The notes under the pieces: generated by a model
Databases searched by the model: none
What the model was told of the DNA's origin: nothing
What the model saw: only the letters and a program-made list of their open reading frames with translations
Shown: one piece after another, positions 1 through 11,031 of the stretch
How positions within the stretch are numbered: the stretch's first letter is position 1
Layout: each line of letters starts with the position of its first letter
Translations under genes and position numbers: made by a program
Origin: Scilla litardierei
Taxonomy: Eukaryota > Streptophyta > Magnoliopsida > Asparagales > Asparagaceae
DNA: 64,000 bases
Direction: 5' to 3'
Assembly: GCA_030789695.1 (NCBI GenBank)
Contig: CM061142.1
Span: forward strand, 45,741,375 to 45,805,374

Positions 1-82
1 TAGAATAAGATTTTGGATGAACTAGTTGCAACTGAATGTAGAACCAAGCTCACGCTCTCGCGCTGTTGCCGGTCTATAGCTA

Positions 83-386
83 CCATAGGCTCGGGTCCAA
101 TCTCTTGCAAACCCTAGCCTAGGGAAGCTAGCATTAGGATCAACATCATCGTCCAATCGCGCACCGAGTCCAATCTCTTGCAAACTCGGCTCACGACCTA
201 GATTGGGATAGTTCCTACCCGTCCAATCTCTTGCAAACGGGTATTGGCGCGGAATTGAAATCGGAAACCCTAGTATCGGTCCAATCTCTTGCAAACCGAT
301 ACTACGGAAATTCGATTCCAACCCAATTCGGATTTCTAGGGTTTCCTATCGAATTGGGATCCAATCTCTTGCAAATCCCAATCGAT
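83..386 (-). repeat. Five stem-loops with constant 14-nt loop (first LTR copy)
   Basis: CCAATCTCTTGCAA occurs five times, with loops starting at 97, 170, 222, 281 and 361. Each copy is flanked by its own inverted repeat, for example AGTATCGGT/ACCGATACT around 281. The stems differ from one another and from the other LTR copies, yet remain complementary. Confidence 0.85.
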
Positions 387-864
387 GTGAATTCCTAGCC
401 ATCCGTAGTAAATCAATCACAATCTAATTCCTAGTAACAATTCTAGCAAAATTTCTACTAATTCATCACAAATATGAAATTGGGCTCGTAGGGTTCATCC
501 CCACGCCCCAAGACGTGGCGACTACTCGCAATCCATAGCAAGATCACAAAAATAATCAATGAAATAAGCAATAGAATTCATCACAATATTGAGATATGCA
601 ATAAAAATAGAATTTTTGGGGAAAAGATATGCAAACCAATGGAGTTCTTCAATTAATCCAACAAAAATCAAACTTTGTCTCTTCTCCAATCTCCAAAATA
701 AAGCTAAAAAGTTAATCTAAAAAGCTGCAAAAAAATCTAAGAAGAAGCTCTCCAAACTAGGGTAAAAACAGGGGTTAAATAGCCCCCAAAATCGTCCAAA
801 AACTGTGACCAAAATACCCCTGCGCAGCCTGTTTTCCGCAATTTTCTCTACAGGCAACGCGTCG

Positions 865-1245
865 CACTCGGCCGAGTGACAAAAGTCGCTCGGCCGAGTG
901 AAAACCCTGTAATTTTCCAGTAAGTATCGATCTTCAAGGGTCTTCATTTCGGGGGCGGCTCGGCCGAGTGAGTTGTCGTCACTCGGCCGACGGCTTCATG
1001 GTACTCGGGCGGACGGGATACGCCACTCGGCCGAGTGGGTCTTCTGAAGCTCAGGCAGCCGAAAAACAGTAACTTGGGGATTATTGAAGGGCTTCGTCTG
1101 GGCGCCACTCGGGCGGACGGGGTCTCGTCACTCGGCCGATGTGGTCTCCGTCGCTCGGCCGAGTGCACATAGAAATCGTGTCTGAACTGGTCGGCCGAGC
1201 GGTGTCTCGCTGGTCGGCCGAGTGGCTCCTCCACTCGGCCGAGTG
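865..1245. repeat. CTCGGCCGAG palindrome block in LTR U3
   Basis: Several perfect or near-perfect copies of the palindrome CACTCGGCCGAGTG and related TCGGCCGA cores lie in about 380 bp, at irregular spacing. In the minus-strand sense they lie in U3, upstream of the TATA-like element of the LTR. The same block is present in the two other LTR copies. Confidence 0.85.
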
Positions 1246-1540
1246 GGACATAAAACATGCCCAATCTTCTTATTTTGGCCTCCTCGTCGCTCTTGCGACG
1301 TCCGTTCTTCTTCCGCTCCTCTCCAACAGCAAAATACCCCTCGGGGAGGTCGTCGGTGACCGTCTGGAGTAGGCGTATCTCGAGATCACTCCAAATCGCG
1401 CCAAATCACCTGAAATACGACAAAAACAACAAATCGTGAAAAGCATCGCAATATCGTCGATATATCGTGAAAAACATGATTTGGGCGATCTAAATGGCAT
1501 GCAAACATGCGGGAAAAAAGTGTAAAATAAGGAGTGATCA

Positions 1541-3507
1541 TCCCTGCTGCTAACACTCCAGCTAGGATTGACATCCCTATAAATGGATGCAATCCACCCG
1601 CAGCAGAAATGGCTGTACCTCAATTAAAAAGAGGACGGCCACCAGGTTCAAAAGATAAAGTTCCTCGAAAGAGGAAGATTCCTGGTGAAAATAAGATTAT
1701 CCCTCCACAGGATACTGAGCTCAGGACAGCTACCTCTCCCCTCCTAATTTCTCCCGTAGAGGAAACATTAGGAGAAACATCATTAAACTTTGTACGTACT
1801 GGGGAGGTACTGGACCGACATAGCACAGTCGTTGACGATGATTTTGCGTTCACTATTGCCGTTCACGTCGCTGAATACGACGATGACGTCGAACCACTTT
1901 CTCTAGCGGATTGTAAACGCAGAGATGATTGGCCAAAGTGGGACGAGGCGATAAGAGTAGAGCTGGACTCACTCTCGAAACGCAAAGTCTTTGGACATGT
2001 AGTCCAAACACCAGTAGGTGTTAGACATGTGGGATATAAGTGGGTTTTCATTAGAAAAAGAAATGAAGAAAATCTGATCGTCCGCTACAAGGCGCGTCTT
2101 GTAGCAAAGGGTTTTTCCCAAAGACCGGGTATCGATTATGAAGATACATACTCCCCGATAATGGACGCTAATACATTCAGATTCCTAATAAGCCTATCAT
2201 CTCTGGCAAGCCTAGAAATGCAGCTCATGGACGTTGTGACTGCATATCTTTATGGCGATTTAGATAAAAAGATCTATATGAAACTACCAGATGGGTTTAA
2301 CTTACCCACAGAGATGAAAGAGATACCTCGGGACGTATTCTCTGTTAGACTACATAGATCCTTGTATGGACTAAAACAGTCAAGCAAAATGTGGTATAAC
2401 AGACTAAGTGATTTCCTAGCACAGCAAGGATTCACTAATAACGAAGTCTGCCCGTGCATCTTTATCAAAAGAACGGGAAAAGGATTCGTCATCATAGCAG
2501 TTTACGTTGATGACTTAAATCTCATAGGCTCTCCAGTAGAGATTAATGAGATATCTGCAAGGCTAAAGCACACTTTTGAAATGAAAGACCTAGGCAGAAC
2601 AAAGTATTGCCTTAGCTTGCAGATTGAACACCTACGAGGTGGAATCCTTCTACATCAATCCAATTATACCAGGAAGCTTTTAAATAAGTTCCAAATGGAT
2701 AAATGTCATCCTTTATGTACCCCTATGGTCGTGAGATCATTAGACGTACAAAAGGACCCCTTCCGGCCTCTGGAAGAGGGGGAGGAGATACTGGGTCCAG
2801 AAGTACCCTACCTAAGTGCCATTGGTGCACTTCTCTATTTGGCTAACTGCACGCGTCCCGATATAGCGTTTGCAGTCAATCTCCTAGCCAGACACAGTGC
2901 AGCGCCTACAAAGCGCCACTGGAATGGAGTAAAGCATCTTCTGCGATACCTCCAGGGTTCCGTAGACCTTGGACTTTACTACCAGAGAGGTGCCTCCTCC
3001 CAGTTACTTGGTTATGCCGATGCAGGCTATCTTTCAGATCCGCATACGGCAAAATCACCGACTGGTTTTGTCTTTACCTACGGAGGAACTGCTATCTCCT
3101 GGAGATCGGTAAAACAAACCACTACTGTTACATCTTCCAACCATGCAGAGCTCATCGCGATCCATGAAGCGAGCAGAGAATGTTTTTGGCTACGCTCCGT
3201 CGTCCAACACATCCTCCAATCCACGGGCCTGAAGACCGGTGATCTGGAGCCTACTGCCCCATTCGAAGACAATGCCGCGTGCATTGCTCAGCTTCAGAAG
3301 GGCTACATCAAAGGCGACATGACAAAGCACATTTCTCCCAAGTTTTTCTAGACGCACGAGCAGAAGAACGATAAGCAGATTGAAGTTCGACAGATCCAGT
3401 CATGCAACAACTTAGCTGATCTTTTTACTAAGGCATTGCCTAAATGTACTTTTGTAAAGCTTGTAAAGAACATTGGTATGCGACAGTTGAAAGACCTGCA
3501 AGCCTGA
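1541..3507 (+). pseudogene. Ty1/copia pol: reverse transcriptase-RNase H, 5'-truncated
   Basis: This is the C-terminal part of a Ty1/copia polyprotein. After a basic RGRPPGSKDK linker come the RT start (YKWVFIRKRN, YKARLVAKGF), the catalytic YVDDLNLIG near 2500, and RNase H (GYADAGYLSDP, then SSNHAELIA). The frame is open from the LTR junction at 1540 to an in-frame TAG at 3349-3351. That stop falls in the conserved HISPKFF-THE segment, where a tyrosine codon is normal for the family. The frame then continues through LADLFTKALP to a natural stop at 3505-3507. Gag, protease and integrase are missing because an Athila-type LTR interrupts the gene. The lineage within Ty1/copia was not assigned. 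Confidence 0.93.
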
Positions 3508-3681
3508 AGCTTGTACGGATCAGGGGGAGTAACCTGTGGGTTGCACTCTTTTTCCTTAAGCTGTTGGGTTTTCCCACTGGGTTTTCCACAGCTAAGGTTT
3601 TAACGAGGCAAACACACTTACTCTGGATCCAGAAGTATCCACCCCTTGCCTCAGTAGCTGAGACCGAAGTGATGAATGTGT

Positions 3682-3690
3682 AAGGGGGAG
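3682..3690 (+). other. Polypurine tract of the Ty1/copia element
   Basis: AAGGGGGAG directly abuts the TGTTATGAAT start of the LTR, the position where plus-strand DNA synthesis is primed. Confidence 0.8.
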
Positions 3691-3913
3691 TGTTATGAAT
3701 GAGGGAGGCCTTTGGCCTCCCCTCCTTCATTACCCATTCATTAGGTCCCCCATTACTTAGAGTAATGGGGACCCTTGGTCTACTAGAGGCTTTTGGCCTC
3801 CCCACTATGGGATAAATAAATAGAGCACCATGGCTCTTAGCTATGGTTACTCATTCTTGGCAATGAAATGATCTCTCTCTCTCTCTCTCTCTTGAGTTTA
3901 TTTTCATCCAACA
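3691..3913 (+). mobile_element. Short 3' LTR of the Ty1/copia element (~223 bp)
   Basis: It starts TGTTATG and ends ATCCAACA, giving TGTT...AACA termini, immediately after the polypurine tract. It contains two GAGGC(C)TTTGGCCTCC palindromes, a GATAAATAAATAGAG TATA-like site and a CT microsatellite at about 3872-3892. The 5' LTR is outside the window, so the target duplication cannot be checked. Confidence 0.75.
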
Positions 3914-6888
3914 ATTCTTAGATTTTGAAGACTATTTGGTCATAATTTTAAATTACTATCTCGAAACTATTTTTCTAACATATATCGTCCGCACTTGATT
4001 TTAAACTTTAGTACTATTTCGATAAATCGATATACCACCTTTTCTAAATTGCGAAATTCATTTTAGCTATTTACCATACGTACTTTAAAATACTTTCTTC
4101 AAGATAAATAGAACTCCAATTGATTTATGAATATATACTAATTATAAGTTTGTAGTACCCGTACTTCAAAGTCTTTATACCAACCCGTTCTTATGGCAAA
4201 CCCTAGTTTCCCCTAAAAGTATTTTCGATGTTCCTCTTTCGCTAAGTTTAAATTTGTTCGAAAACTTTTAATATATATATTAGATTTCATACTCTTTTGC
4301 CGACTTAAATTTATTTGTTCTTTTCTAAATATTGAAACTTTGTCGAGATTTTTGATTATTAGTTATAATATTTTCCAGCCTATACTTTCGTGTCGATATA
4401 AATGTCTTGTCCCTTTTCATATACCAATTTTATTCTGAACCATACTTCTGTTTTTCCTAACCCGAATTATAATTTTCTTTTCTTACTTATGCTAGTAAAA
4501 CTTATTCGAATACCGCATCGTGCTTACTTCTTATATACCTTTCAAGTCATATGGGACTTCAGCTTTCAGCAAGTCGATTTTATGCTCAACGTTTTCCCCA
4601 GTCCAGATTTTCGTAAAATTACTTTTTGAAACCATTTCCTGATTTAGACCTCCATAATTCGGTTTTAAAGCTTTATTACCAATTTAATAATTCTATATAT
4701 ATCCTCCCACTTACTTCCATACTACTAAGATGCTATTATCTTCCCATTCACCATACATATTTCTAAAAATGATTTCTAAAATAGAACTACAATTATTTTT
4801 ACATATCAGTACTATGTTCGTTGTGCTTGTGCGATAAGACCCTTGTATAAATCAGTTTCTGCTGGCGAATCCGGATTCTCTAAAAGTACTTTCAATACGG
4901 TTTATTGGAATTTCTCTTCAGTTTTAAAACTTGGAAAAATATTTGGCATGAGCATAAACCCTCTACACTATATTTGATCGGATTTCATTCCTTGAATCTC
5001 GAAACTTTTCCAAAATTTTTAAACTACTGCCGCATAATATTTTTCTAACCTATGTCCTTAATGTTCGTGTAAATGATTTACTTTTACTCGTGATAGCTTT
5101 ATATAAGCTAAATAAACCATTTCCTCTTATTATATATATTCGACTCCAACTTATTTCGAACAACTCATTTTATCGACCAGTTTCGTACTCTTCGTTTAAC
5201 TTATATCTTTCACACACTATTTTTCCATGTATCCTAATGGAGCATCATTACATCACTACACGACCGTTCTCATGCTTTTCGATCCTTCTATTCGTTACGC
5301 TTTTGATTTCAGTTTCTTTCCTTTTGTCTAACCAATAGAGCTTGTCGTCGCCCGTGTCAACCTTAATATAGTTTGGTGGGCCCCATTAGTGTAATTTGAT
5401 GTGTCGTTATAGTGTAGTAAATTTCATGGTGCATATGAAGTTGTATGTGTGTTGGTATTGGTATATTGTGTGTAGGTAGTTATGTTTTAACTGCATGAGT
5501 ATAAATGTGATATACATACGATAGTAGGATTATAATTGTTTGATTGGTTGATTGGTATTACTTGTTTTTATGAGATGTCATATGCGTGTATACCATGAGG
5601 TATACCCGACTACTGCATATCTTAACTAATGTATGAAGTAAATGTATTGATGTACCAACTATAGATGGATATGGTATGAATATATATGATACATGGGTGT
5701 GACTATAGATAAATACTTTTAATAGGGAGAGTATTGAAATTATAAGTGTGCTGATGTTTGTAATATTATTATGGTATATAAAGTGATTGAAATATGTGAT
5801 ATTACCTGATTAGGTATTAATGGTGTTTGACATTATGATATGTATATGGTTATGTCGGTAGATGTGTATGCATTAGAATAGTGTTGGTATATGTATGGAT
5901 GCTATGTTATGTATATAGAATATTCTGCTATGATTTTGAGTCTCACTCAAGTTTGAGTGGGTATACTCTATGTACATTGGTGTATTTGTCCGTGATTGGT
6001 GTGAGGTGATGGATGATGTATGTATAATGTTTGGATTGTTTGTGTCCGGTTGTGTTACGCACATGATTGTGGGTCACTGAACCAGTATATAGTTATAGGT
6101 GTTGGTCTTGTGGTATAGTTATTTATTAGGGGGCTTGCCTGCGTGAGTATATATATATGTGTGCTAGCTAAAACTAAGTGTGTCGATGTACTGAGTTTAT
6201 AATTGAATGATTGGTAAATATGAATGAAATGTTAGCATGTGTGGGTGTGCACCATGCACGGATAAGTATGTGCTTAGTTATAAGTATTGATGACCATGGC
6301 ATGTGTGGCGTGTCGTGATTATAGTTATAGGACTATATTTGAAGTAAATATATGGTGAAGTATCTGTGTGCGTTTGAATGACTATAAATTGTGAAATTAT
6401 AATGATGGTGGAAGTATATTAAATATAATAACTTGAGTTTAGAATGGTGTGGTGTGATTACATGTGTTGACGTGTTTGGTATTGGATGTATACTAGGAGA
6501 TATAGGGGAGTAGTGTATTCTTATTGCCTTGTTCGTAGGTAGCTACCTAACGTAGATTATTACGATGGTATTTACTGGTGTGAACTATTTAATTGGTTGT
6601 GAGTATATGGACTATTGTTTGTGCTAGGTAAGTAATAGCTACATAAGGGATGTATGTATATATATATTTATATATGATAGGAATACGTGTATGCACTGAC
6701 TGACTATGATAGGAATAAGTGTATGATGTGCGTGAATATATATACATACATATCAGTAGTGTTAATGTTTGACTACCTAGTGCATATATAAAAGCACTTG
6801 TGTTGAATATACCTAGTTGAAATGTAATGTGATACTGATTGAGGGTAGTTACCAGAGCGACTAGAGATGTTAGAAAGTCCGAGGACGG
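3914..6888. other. Non-coding AT-rich region, probable 3' internal part of the Tekay-like element
   Basis: I see no coding signal here. Composition switches near 5340: the left part is rich in T and C on the plus strand, while the right part is rich in G and T with many TATGTATG-like words. Because a polypurine tract and LTR follow at 6889-9451, and the Ty1/copia element lies to the left, this is best read as the untranslated 3' internal sequence of the Ty3 element into which the copia element inserted. That assignment is inference. Confidence 0.4.
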
Positions 6889-6911
6889 ACTTTATTCTAA
6901 GGTGGGTAGGA
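6889..6911 (+). other. Polypurine-like tract before the Ty3 LTR
   Basis: The segment GGACGGACTTTATTCTAAGG followed by TGGGTAGGA and TGTAACG resembles the usual 3' end of Tekay/Del chromoviruses, where a 'gaggacga...aaggggggtag' segment precedes a TGTAACG LTR start. Confidence 0.6.
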
Positions 6912-7182
6912 TGTAACGACTGGTTTTTCTAATTAGTGTTATCGATATAATGTATATGTCTTGGTGGATTTTCTCCTTGCGTGTGATTTCCGTCTCCGTA
7001 GCTTTCGCTTTCGTTCATTTCGTTGTGATTTCCTAGCTTCTTCCTTAGATCGTTGAGCGTGGAGTAAGTCACTCATGACGAGCCTCATATCGCTCATATC
7101 TTAGAAGTAGGTTGATCTTAGAAGCCGTATGAATCTTCCTGAAGCTTCACGTTTCAATTCGGCACTTTCCGTGCACGTTATT

Positions 7183-7593
7183 TGGTTCAAGAAGGGGAAC
7201 CAACCGACTAGATTGTGTTCTAGTCGGTCGGCAACTCATCTCAAACCGACTAGTTCATTGAATAAAAAATTCAGAACTTACTGTTTACTCTTAGTCGGTT
7301 TAAGAACAACCACCGACTGACTAGATGTGAAACTAGTCGGTCAGAACTTGCTCTCAGACCGACTAGTTCCTTTGATTAATTTTACCTAAGTTACAGTTTA
7401 TCATTAGTCGGTCCATGAACACTCACCGACCGACTAGGTCTCAAACTAGTCGGTCGACGGGCCTTCACAGACCGACTAATTCACTTCCCAGATTTCTTTC
7501 TCCTTTCGTTGTTTGATTTTAGTCGATCACAGTTGAACGACCGACCGACTAGTTCCCAAACTAGTCGGTCAGCCACCCTTCGTTGACCGACTA
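7183..7593. repeat. ACCGACTAG / CTAGTCGGT inverted-repeat block in the Tekay-like LTR
   Basis: Repeated pairs of ACCGACTAG and CTAGTCGGT with short spacers end about 45 bp upstream of the TATA box. The block and the ~150 bp before it, including CGCTCATATCTTAGAA and a CCTGAAGCTTCACG stretch, match the Sirevirus LTR at 11340-11460. Confidence 0.9.
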
Positions 7594-7638
7594 AATCACC
7601 CAGAAACCCTAGGTTTGCCCTAGCCGCCGGTTCATTCC

Positions 7639-7645
7639 TATAAAT
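7639..7645 (+). promoter_or_regulatory. Predicted LTR TATA box
   Basis: CCTATAAATACCCCC lies directly after the inverted-repeat block and is followed by a pyrimidine-rich leader, as expected for a plant core promoter. U3 would therefore be 6912 to about 7670. Confidence 0.7.
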
Positions 7646-8205
7646 ACCCCCGATCGTTTTCTTTTCTTTCTTTCACTTCTCCTGGCCATTTCCCTTCCCC
7701 TAGACCTCTGATCTCCCCCAACCTTCCTCTAGCCCTTCCTCCTTCCTCATGAGCCCCTCTCCCTCTCCATTTAGGCCGGCCTTCATGCTTTAGGCCGCCT
7801 CCAACCCCCAAAAACCCCCAAATCCCATTTCTCCAGATTTTCTCCCCAATTCCAGATCTGAGCCATAGTTCTCCGGATCGTTCTTCCGTCGCCGTGCTTG
7901 CTCGACATCGATCTTCTACTTCTTTACGGTAGTGTTAGATCCGTTTATATTCTCATAACCCTCATTGTGATTTTATTGAAACCCTAATAAACTAGGTTGG
8001 ATGTTGTTCTAATGTTGTTTTGCCATGGCAGCGATTCCATTCCCGAAGATTAGCTTTTTGTGCGACATGCCTTGTTGATCGTCATCCTTGGTACCAGGCA
8101 AGTGAAACTTGCCACTTATGGTTTTAGGCCATGTCTCAGGCCATTTGCTTGTTGTAGCGTAAAAGAGACTAGACAGTGAAATGATAGCTGCCTAGACGCC
8201 TATTT

Positions 8206-8272
8206 GATCTAGTTTGACAACGAAACTAGATCCGTCACCTCAATTGATCTAGCTTGACAACGAAGCTAGATC
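8206..8272 (+). repeat. Two perfect 10-bp hairpins with identical 7-nt loops
   Basis: The stems GATCTAGTTT/AAACTAGATC and GATCTAGCTT/AAGCTAGATC each enclose the loop GACAACG, 40 bp apart. They differ by one paired substitution, T-A to C-G, that keeps the stem perfect. They lie downstream of the TATA box, so in predicted R/U5 RNA. Confidence 0.9.
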
Positions 8273-8478
8273 CAACCCTTTTAACTTGTTGTTCATGCAT
8301 GTTAAACTGCCATGTTTAATTCCTTACCTGTACGCCTTACTGCATGCCATGCCATGTCATCCATGCATTGAATGTTGCATCGTAGCACACGCTACAAATC
8401 CTTGTATAAATCCGTGTTTCCGTGTTACCGGCTAGGCACCCGTTATGCGGGCATAACCCTATGCAATACGTGTTAAAT

Positions 8479-8630
8479 ACATTTCCTGGCTCGTGTTCCA
8501 GAAGCGAGCATTCCGTGTTCGGGGGTGATGCCCTGGCTCGATATACCGTTAAAAACACTTCCTGGCTCGTGATCCAGAAGCGAGCATTCCGTGTTCAGGG
8601 GTGATGCCCTGGCTCGATACACGTGGAGGG
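8479..8630 (+). repeat. 76-bp tandem duplication in the Tekay-like LTR
   Basis: Two copies begin near 8479 and 8555. Both contain TTCCTGGCTCGTG, CCAGAAGCGAGCATTCCGTG and GGTGATGCCCTGGCTCGATA. Confidence 0.85.
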
Positions 8631-9451
8631 GTAGAGATAAACGGTCACTTGAGCTTAGGAGTTGTCCCGATCAGCCACTCTAGCCAACAGGCGGAATCTC
8701 TGTGCACGACGTGTTTACTTGACGTGTTTACTTGACATGTTTACTTGACGTGTTTACATAACATGATTTACTTGACTTGTACTTGTCCATGTTTATACTT
8801 GTAAAACTTGTCATCCATGCCATACTTGCTACTTGTTACTTGTCACTTGCACCTTACCTTATTTGTTACTCACATACTAAACTTGCCATGCTATGCATCA
8901 TACTATAACTGCTAGGTTGTTAGTTTACCTTCCTTTCAGTTTCCTTGCCCAAGTCTTTTTAGACTTGCTGACATGTGCTCTTTTACTCTTTTGGGTGACA
9001 CATGTTAGATCCTGAGCTAGAGGCCGTTGCAGAGGACGTAGTGTTTGCTGGCGCTGAGCCAATGGTTACCGAGGAGGAGTTTGTGGTCATTGGTGACTAG
9101 TCTTAGAGACCGCTTGTGTTCTCTTCCTTTGTTTAGGCTTGCTGTTAGTTGTCGGTGCGTGGCACCGTTGCTTGTATGTTGTACTTTGTTGGCCATGTTT
9201 GGGCCTTAGCTTTTCCGTTTGAGCCTGGTGGCTTTTCTGTGATATTGTAATTTATTTTATGGATATTCTGAGATTTAATAAATTGCTTATTATCTCACTT
9301 CATTATTATTTATCGTTGTTTCGTATTGTGTTGCAAGGACCTGCCAATTTATTGTTGATTGATGCTTATCGGGCTTGGAGTTTTGTAGCTTCAAGTCTGA
9401 GCGGACCTTCTCACGTCTCGCCTCCACATTTTTGGGAAGCGGGACGTGACA

Positions 9452-10522
9452 CCGTGCTTTGGCACAGGGTCAGCCACTGAGGAAACATGGCCTTACGACT
9501 GTCCCCGGTGCGATCTGGAGAGGCCCGCACCTCCCGATTGCGAGGAGAAGCTGGCGACGTTCAAGTTGAAGAAGGCTGACATTGAGCGCTTTCCGGAGGA
9601 CGACCTCCTAAAGCCGATCTACCCGGTTGGGAGGGGCGAGTCGGTCTAAAAGGATGCCGATGTGGCGGTGAGGATCGCTGAGAACTGCCAGCTGCCTTGG
9701 GATAGGGAGTCCCTGGTGCACGTCGGGACGGAGCGGTTAGGAGCCACGGTGACGTGGAACCTCGCCCATGTATGTTAGCGGGCTATGCTGGGGATGCCCC
9801 CGGGTTTATCATCGTTGATTTTGATTTTCTCGATGTCTTGTTTGCAGGCCGCTACGGCGATGGAAACCCTACAGTGCCGTGCCTCTGCCCTTGTCAATGC
9901 CGAGCTCGCGATAGCGAGGATGAAGGTGAAGCTTGATAAGGAGGAGTCTAGGCGAGTCGAGCTGGAGAAGTTGTTTGTGGAGCAGAAGAGGTCGATTGAA
10001 GAGTATAGGCTGCATGTAGAGGGGCTTGAGGAGAGGATCGCTGCCGGACGTGCCCGTCAGACCGAGCTGGAGGGGGAGGTCGCAACTGGCCTCTCCCGTT
10101 ATATCAAGCTGGAGGAAGAAGCCAAAAAGGACAGGGCCAAGATGGGCGACTTGGAGTCACGGGTGAAGGCTACCGAGGAGGCGTTGGCAAAGAAGACGGA
10201 GGAGTTCCGGGTGTATCAAGTGCTGACCGTCGTGCCTCAGCTTGCCCAAGTCAAGATAAGGGAGCAGGAGAAGAGCCGGAAAGAGTGATTGGAGACTGGC
10301 TGGGAAGAAGGGTGGAAGGCGTGTCTCCAGAGGGTTAAGGAAAGGGCTCTCTCTCTTCAGCCTTAGCTAGAGGTTGACTTCGAAGCGTTGGCGGCCTCGG
10401 AGGAGGAGGACGAGGAGGGAGAAGACCTCGAGGTGGACGCAGAGGGGCCTGGGGCCGGAGAGCAAAGATCGGGCAGCGTTCTGCAGGACGGCCCTAAAGG
10501 AGGCGAACGGGCGGACCAGTAG
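9452..10522 (+). pseudogene. Antisense accessory ORF of the Tat element, gypsy-type 'Transposase_28'-like, with an intron
   Basis: The readable frame starts inside a gene (PCFGTG...) because the Tekay-like LTR removed its 5' part. It shows FPEDDLLKPIYPVGRGES and then a TAA at 9647-9649. An apparent intron at 9770-9847 (GTATGT...TTTGCAG, 78 bp) separates two exons with phase 0 on both sides. The second exon encodes a long, charged, probably coiled-coil helix (KLDKEESRRVELEKLF onward), is broken by TGA at 10286 and TAG at 10364, and ends with an acidic tail before TAG at 10520. Proteins of this plan (conserved head, coiled coil, acidic tail) occur in plant gypsy-type elements. It runs opposite to gag-pol, as described for accessory ORFs of some Tat elements. 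The family name is from memory of the pattern, not from a search. Confidence 0.65.
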
Positions 10523-11031
10523 GGGGTCCTGTTAGGGAACTTGACCTTGTTGTATTACCTTTTGTAATAGGTAGGGGGAATCTGGAGGGAGGCCCGTCTC
10601 GTTAATTCGCCTTGCTATATTTGTAGGACAGCTTGCTTTCTAATATATCATGGGTTTTTGCCATGTCATGTGTGAATCTTTGTTGTCGTTATATAATTCA
10701 AGTTTAATTCAAAGGTAGCATGGGTTAGCATGTAGCTCGGCCTGTTTCCCAATCAAGTCTGGGGGCGGCTTGCGAGCTCGCTAGGGGGGCCGGCCAGGGT
10801 CGCTCCTGAGTTAGGACGTGCGTAGATGGCGCTTGGGTGTTGAACTGTTACATGAGCACCTTTTTCATTGATCTTTATAGGAAATTAAACTTAGCTATTA
10901 CATGAAGTCTTGATAAAGTCTGTCGTAGTTAGTTAAGTGCGATCCGATCCGTTGGCGAGCTGAGGGGTCCTTTCATCCTGATGTCAACTGCATCAGGATG
11001 AGTGAACTCTTATCCGCAGGACGCCCCCCTT
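10523..11031. other. Non-coding 3' flank of the antisense ORF
   Basis: I see no ORF or repeat. It joins to 34912 once the Sirevirus is removed. Confidence 0.5.

Larger units (their letters stand above)
1..1540 (-). mobile_element. Athila-type Ty3/gypsy LTR, partial (left end outside window)
   Basis: This stretch matches, with moderate divergence, the two LTRs at 36440-38278 and 46497-48314, starting about 280 bp inside them and ending at the same terminal GGAGTGATCA. Orientation is inferred from those LTRs, which belong to a minus-strand element. It contains the five-hairpin array (83-386) and the CTCGGCCGAG palindrome block (865-1245). At 1540 the sequence passes directly into the open frame of a Ty1/copia polyprotein, so the LTR inserted into that gene. 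Whether it is a solo LTR or the end of a full element cannot be told because the other end is outside the window. Confidence 0.85.
6912..9451 (+). mobile_element. Tekay/Del-like Ty3/gypsy 3' LTR (~2.5 kb)
   Basis: The start TGTAACG and end CGTGACA form the imperfect terminal inverted repeat TGT(A/C)ACG. A polypurine tract precedes it. Inside, in order, are the ACCGACTAG inverted-repeat block (7183-7593), a TATAAAT box at 7639-7645, two constant-loop hairpins (8206-8272), a 76-bp tandem duplication (8479-8630), and a degenerate repeat of ACTTGACGTGTTT units near 8710-8765. It has no long ORF. It interrupts the accessory ORF that resumes at 9452, so the element inserted into an older Tat element. 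Its 5' LTR and coding region are not in the window. Confidence 0.75.

Noticed and set aside
22..321. Minus-strand frame with repeated FARDWTG/LQEIG phrases (also 36799-37041 and 46856-47098)
   Set aside because: The repetition comes from the constant hairpin loop being read in different frames; the array behaves as RNA or DNA structure, not as a protein.
6912..9451. Solo LTR interpretation
   Set aside because: A polypurine-type segment directly precedes it and the base context at 6907-6911 (GTAGGA) does not duplicate 9452-9456 (CCGTG), so it is a 3' LTR whose element continues to the left.
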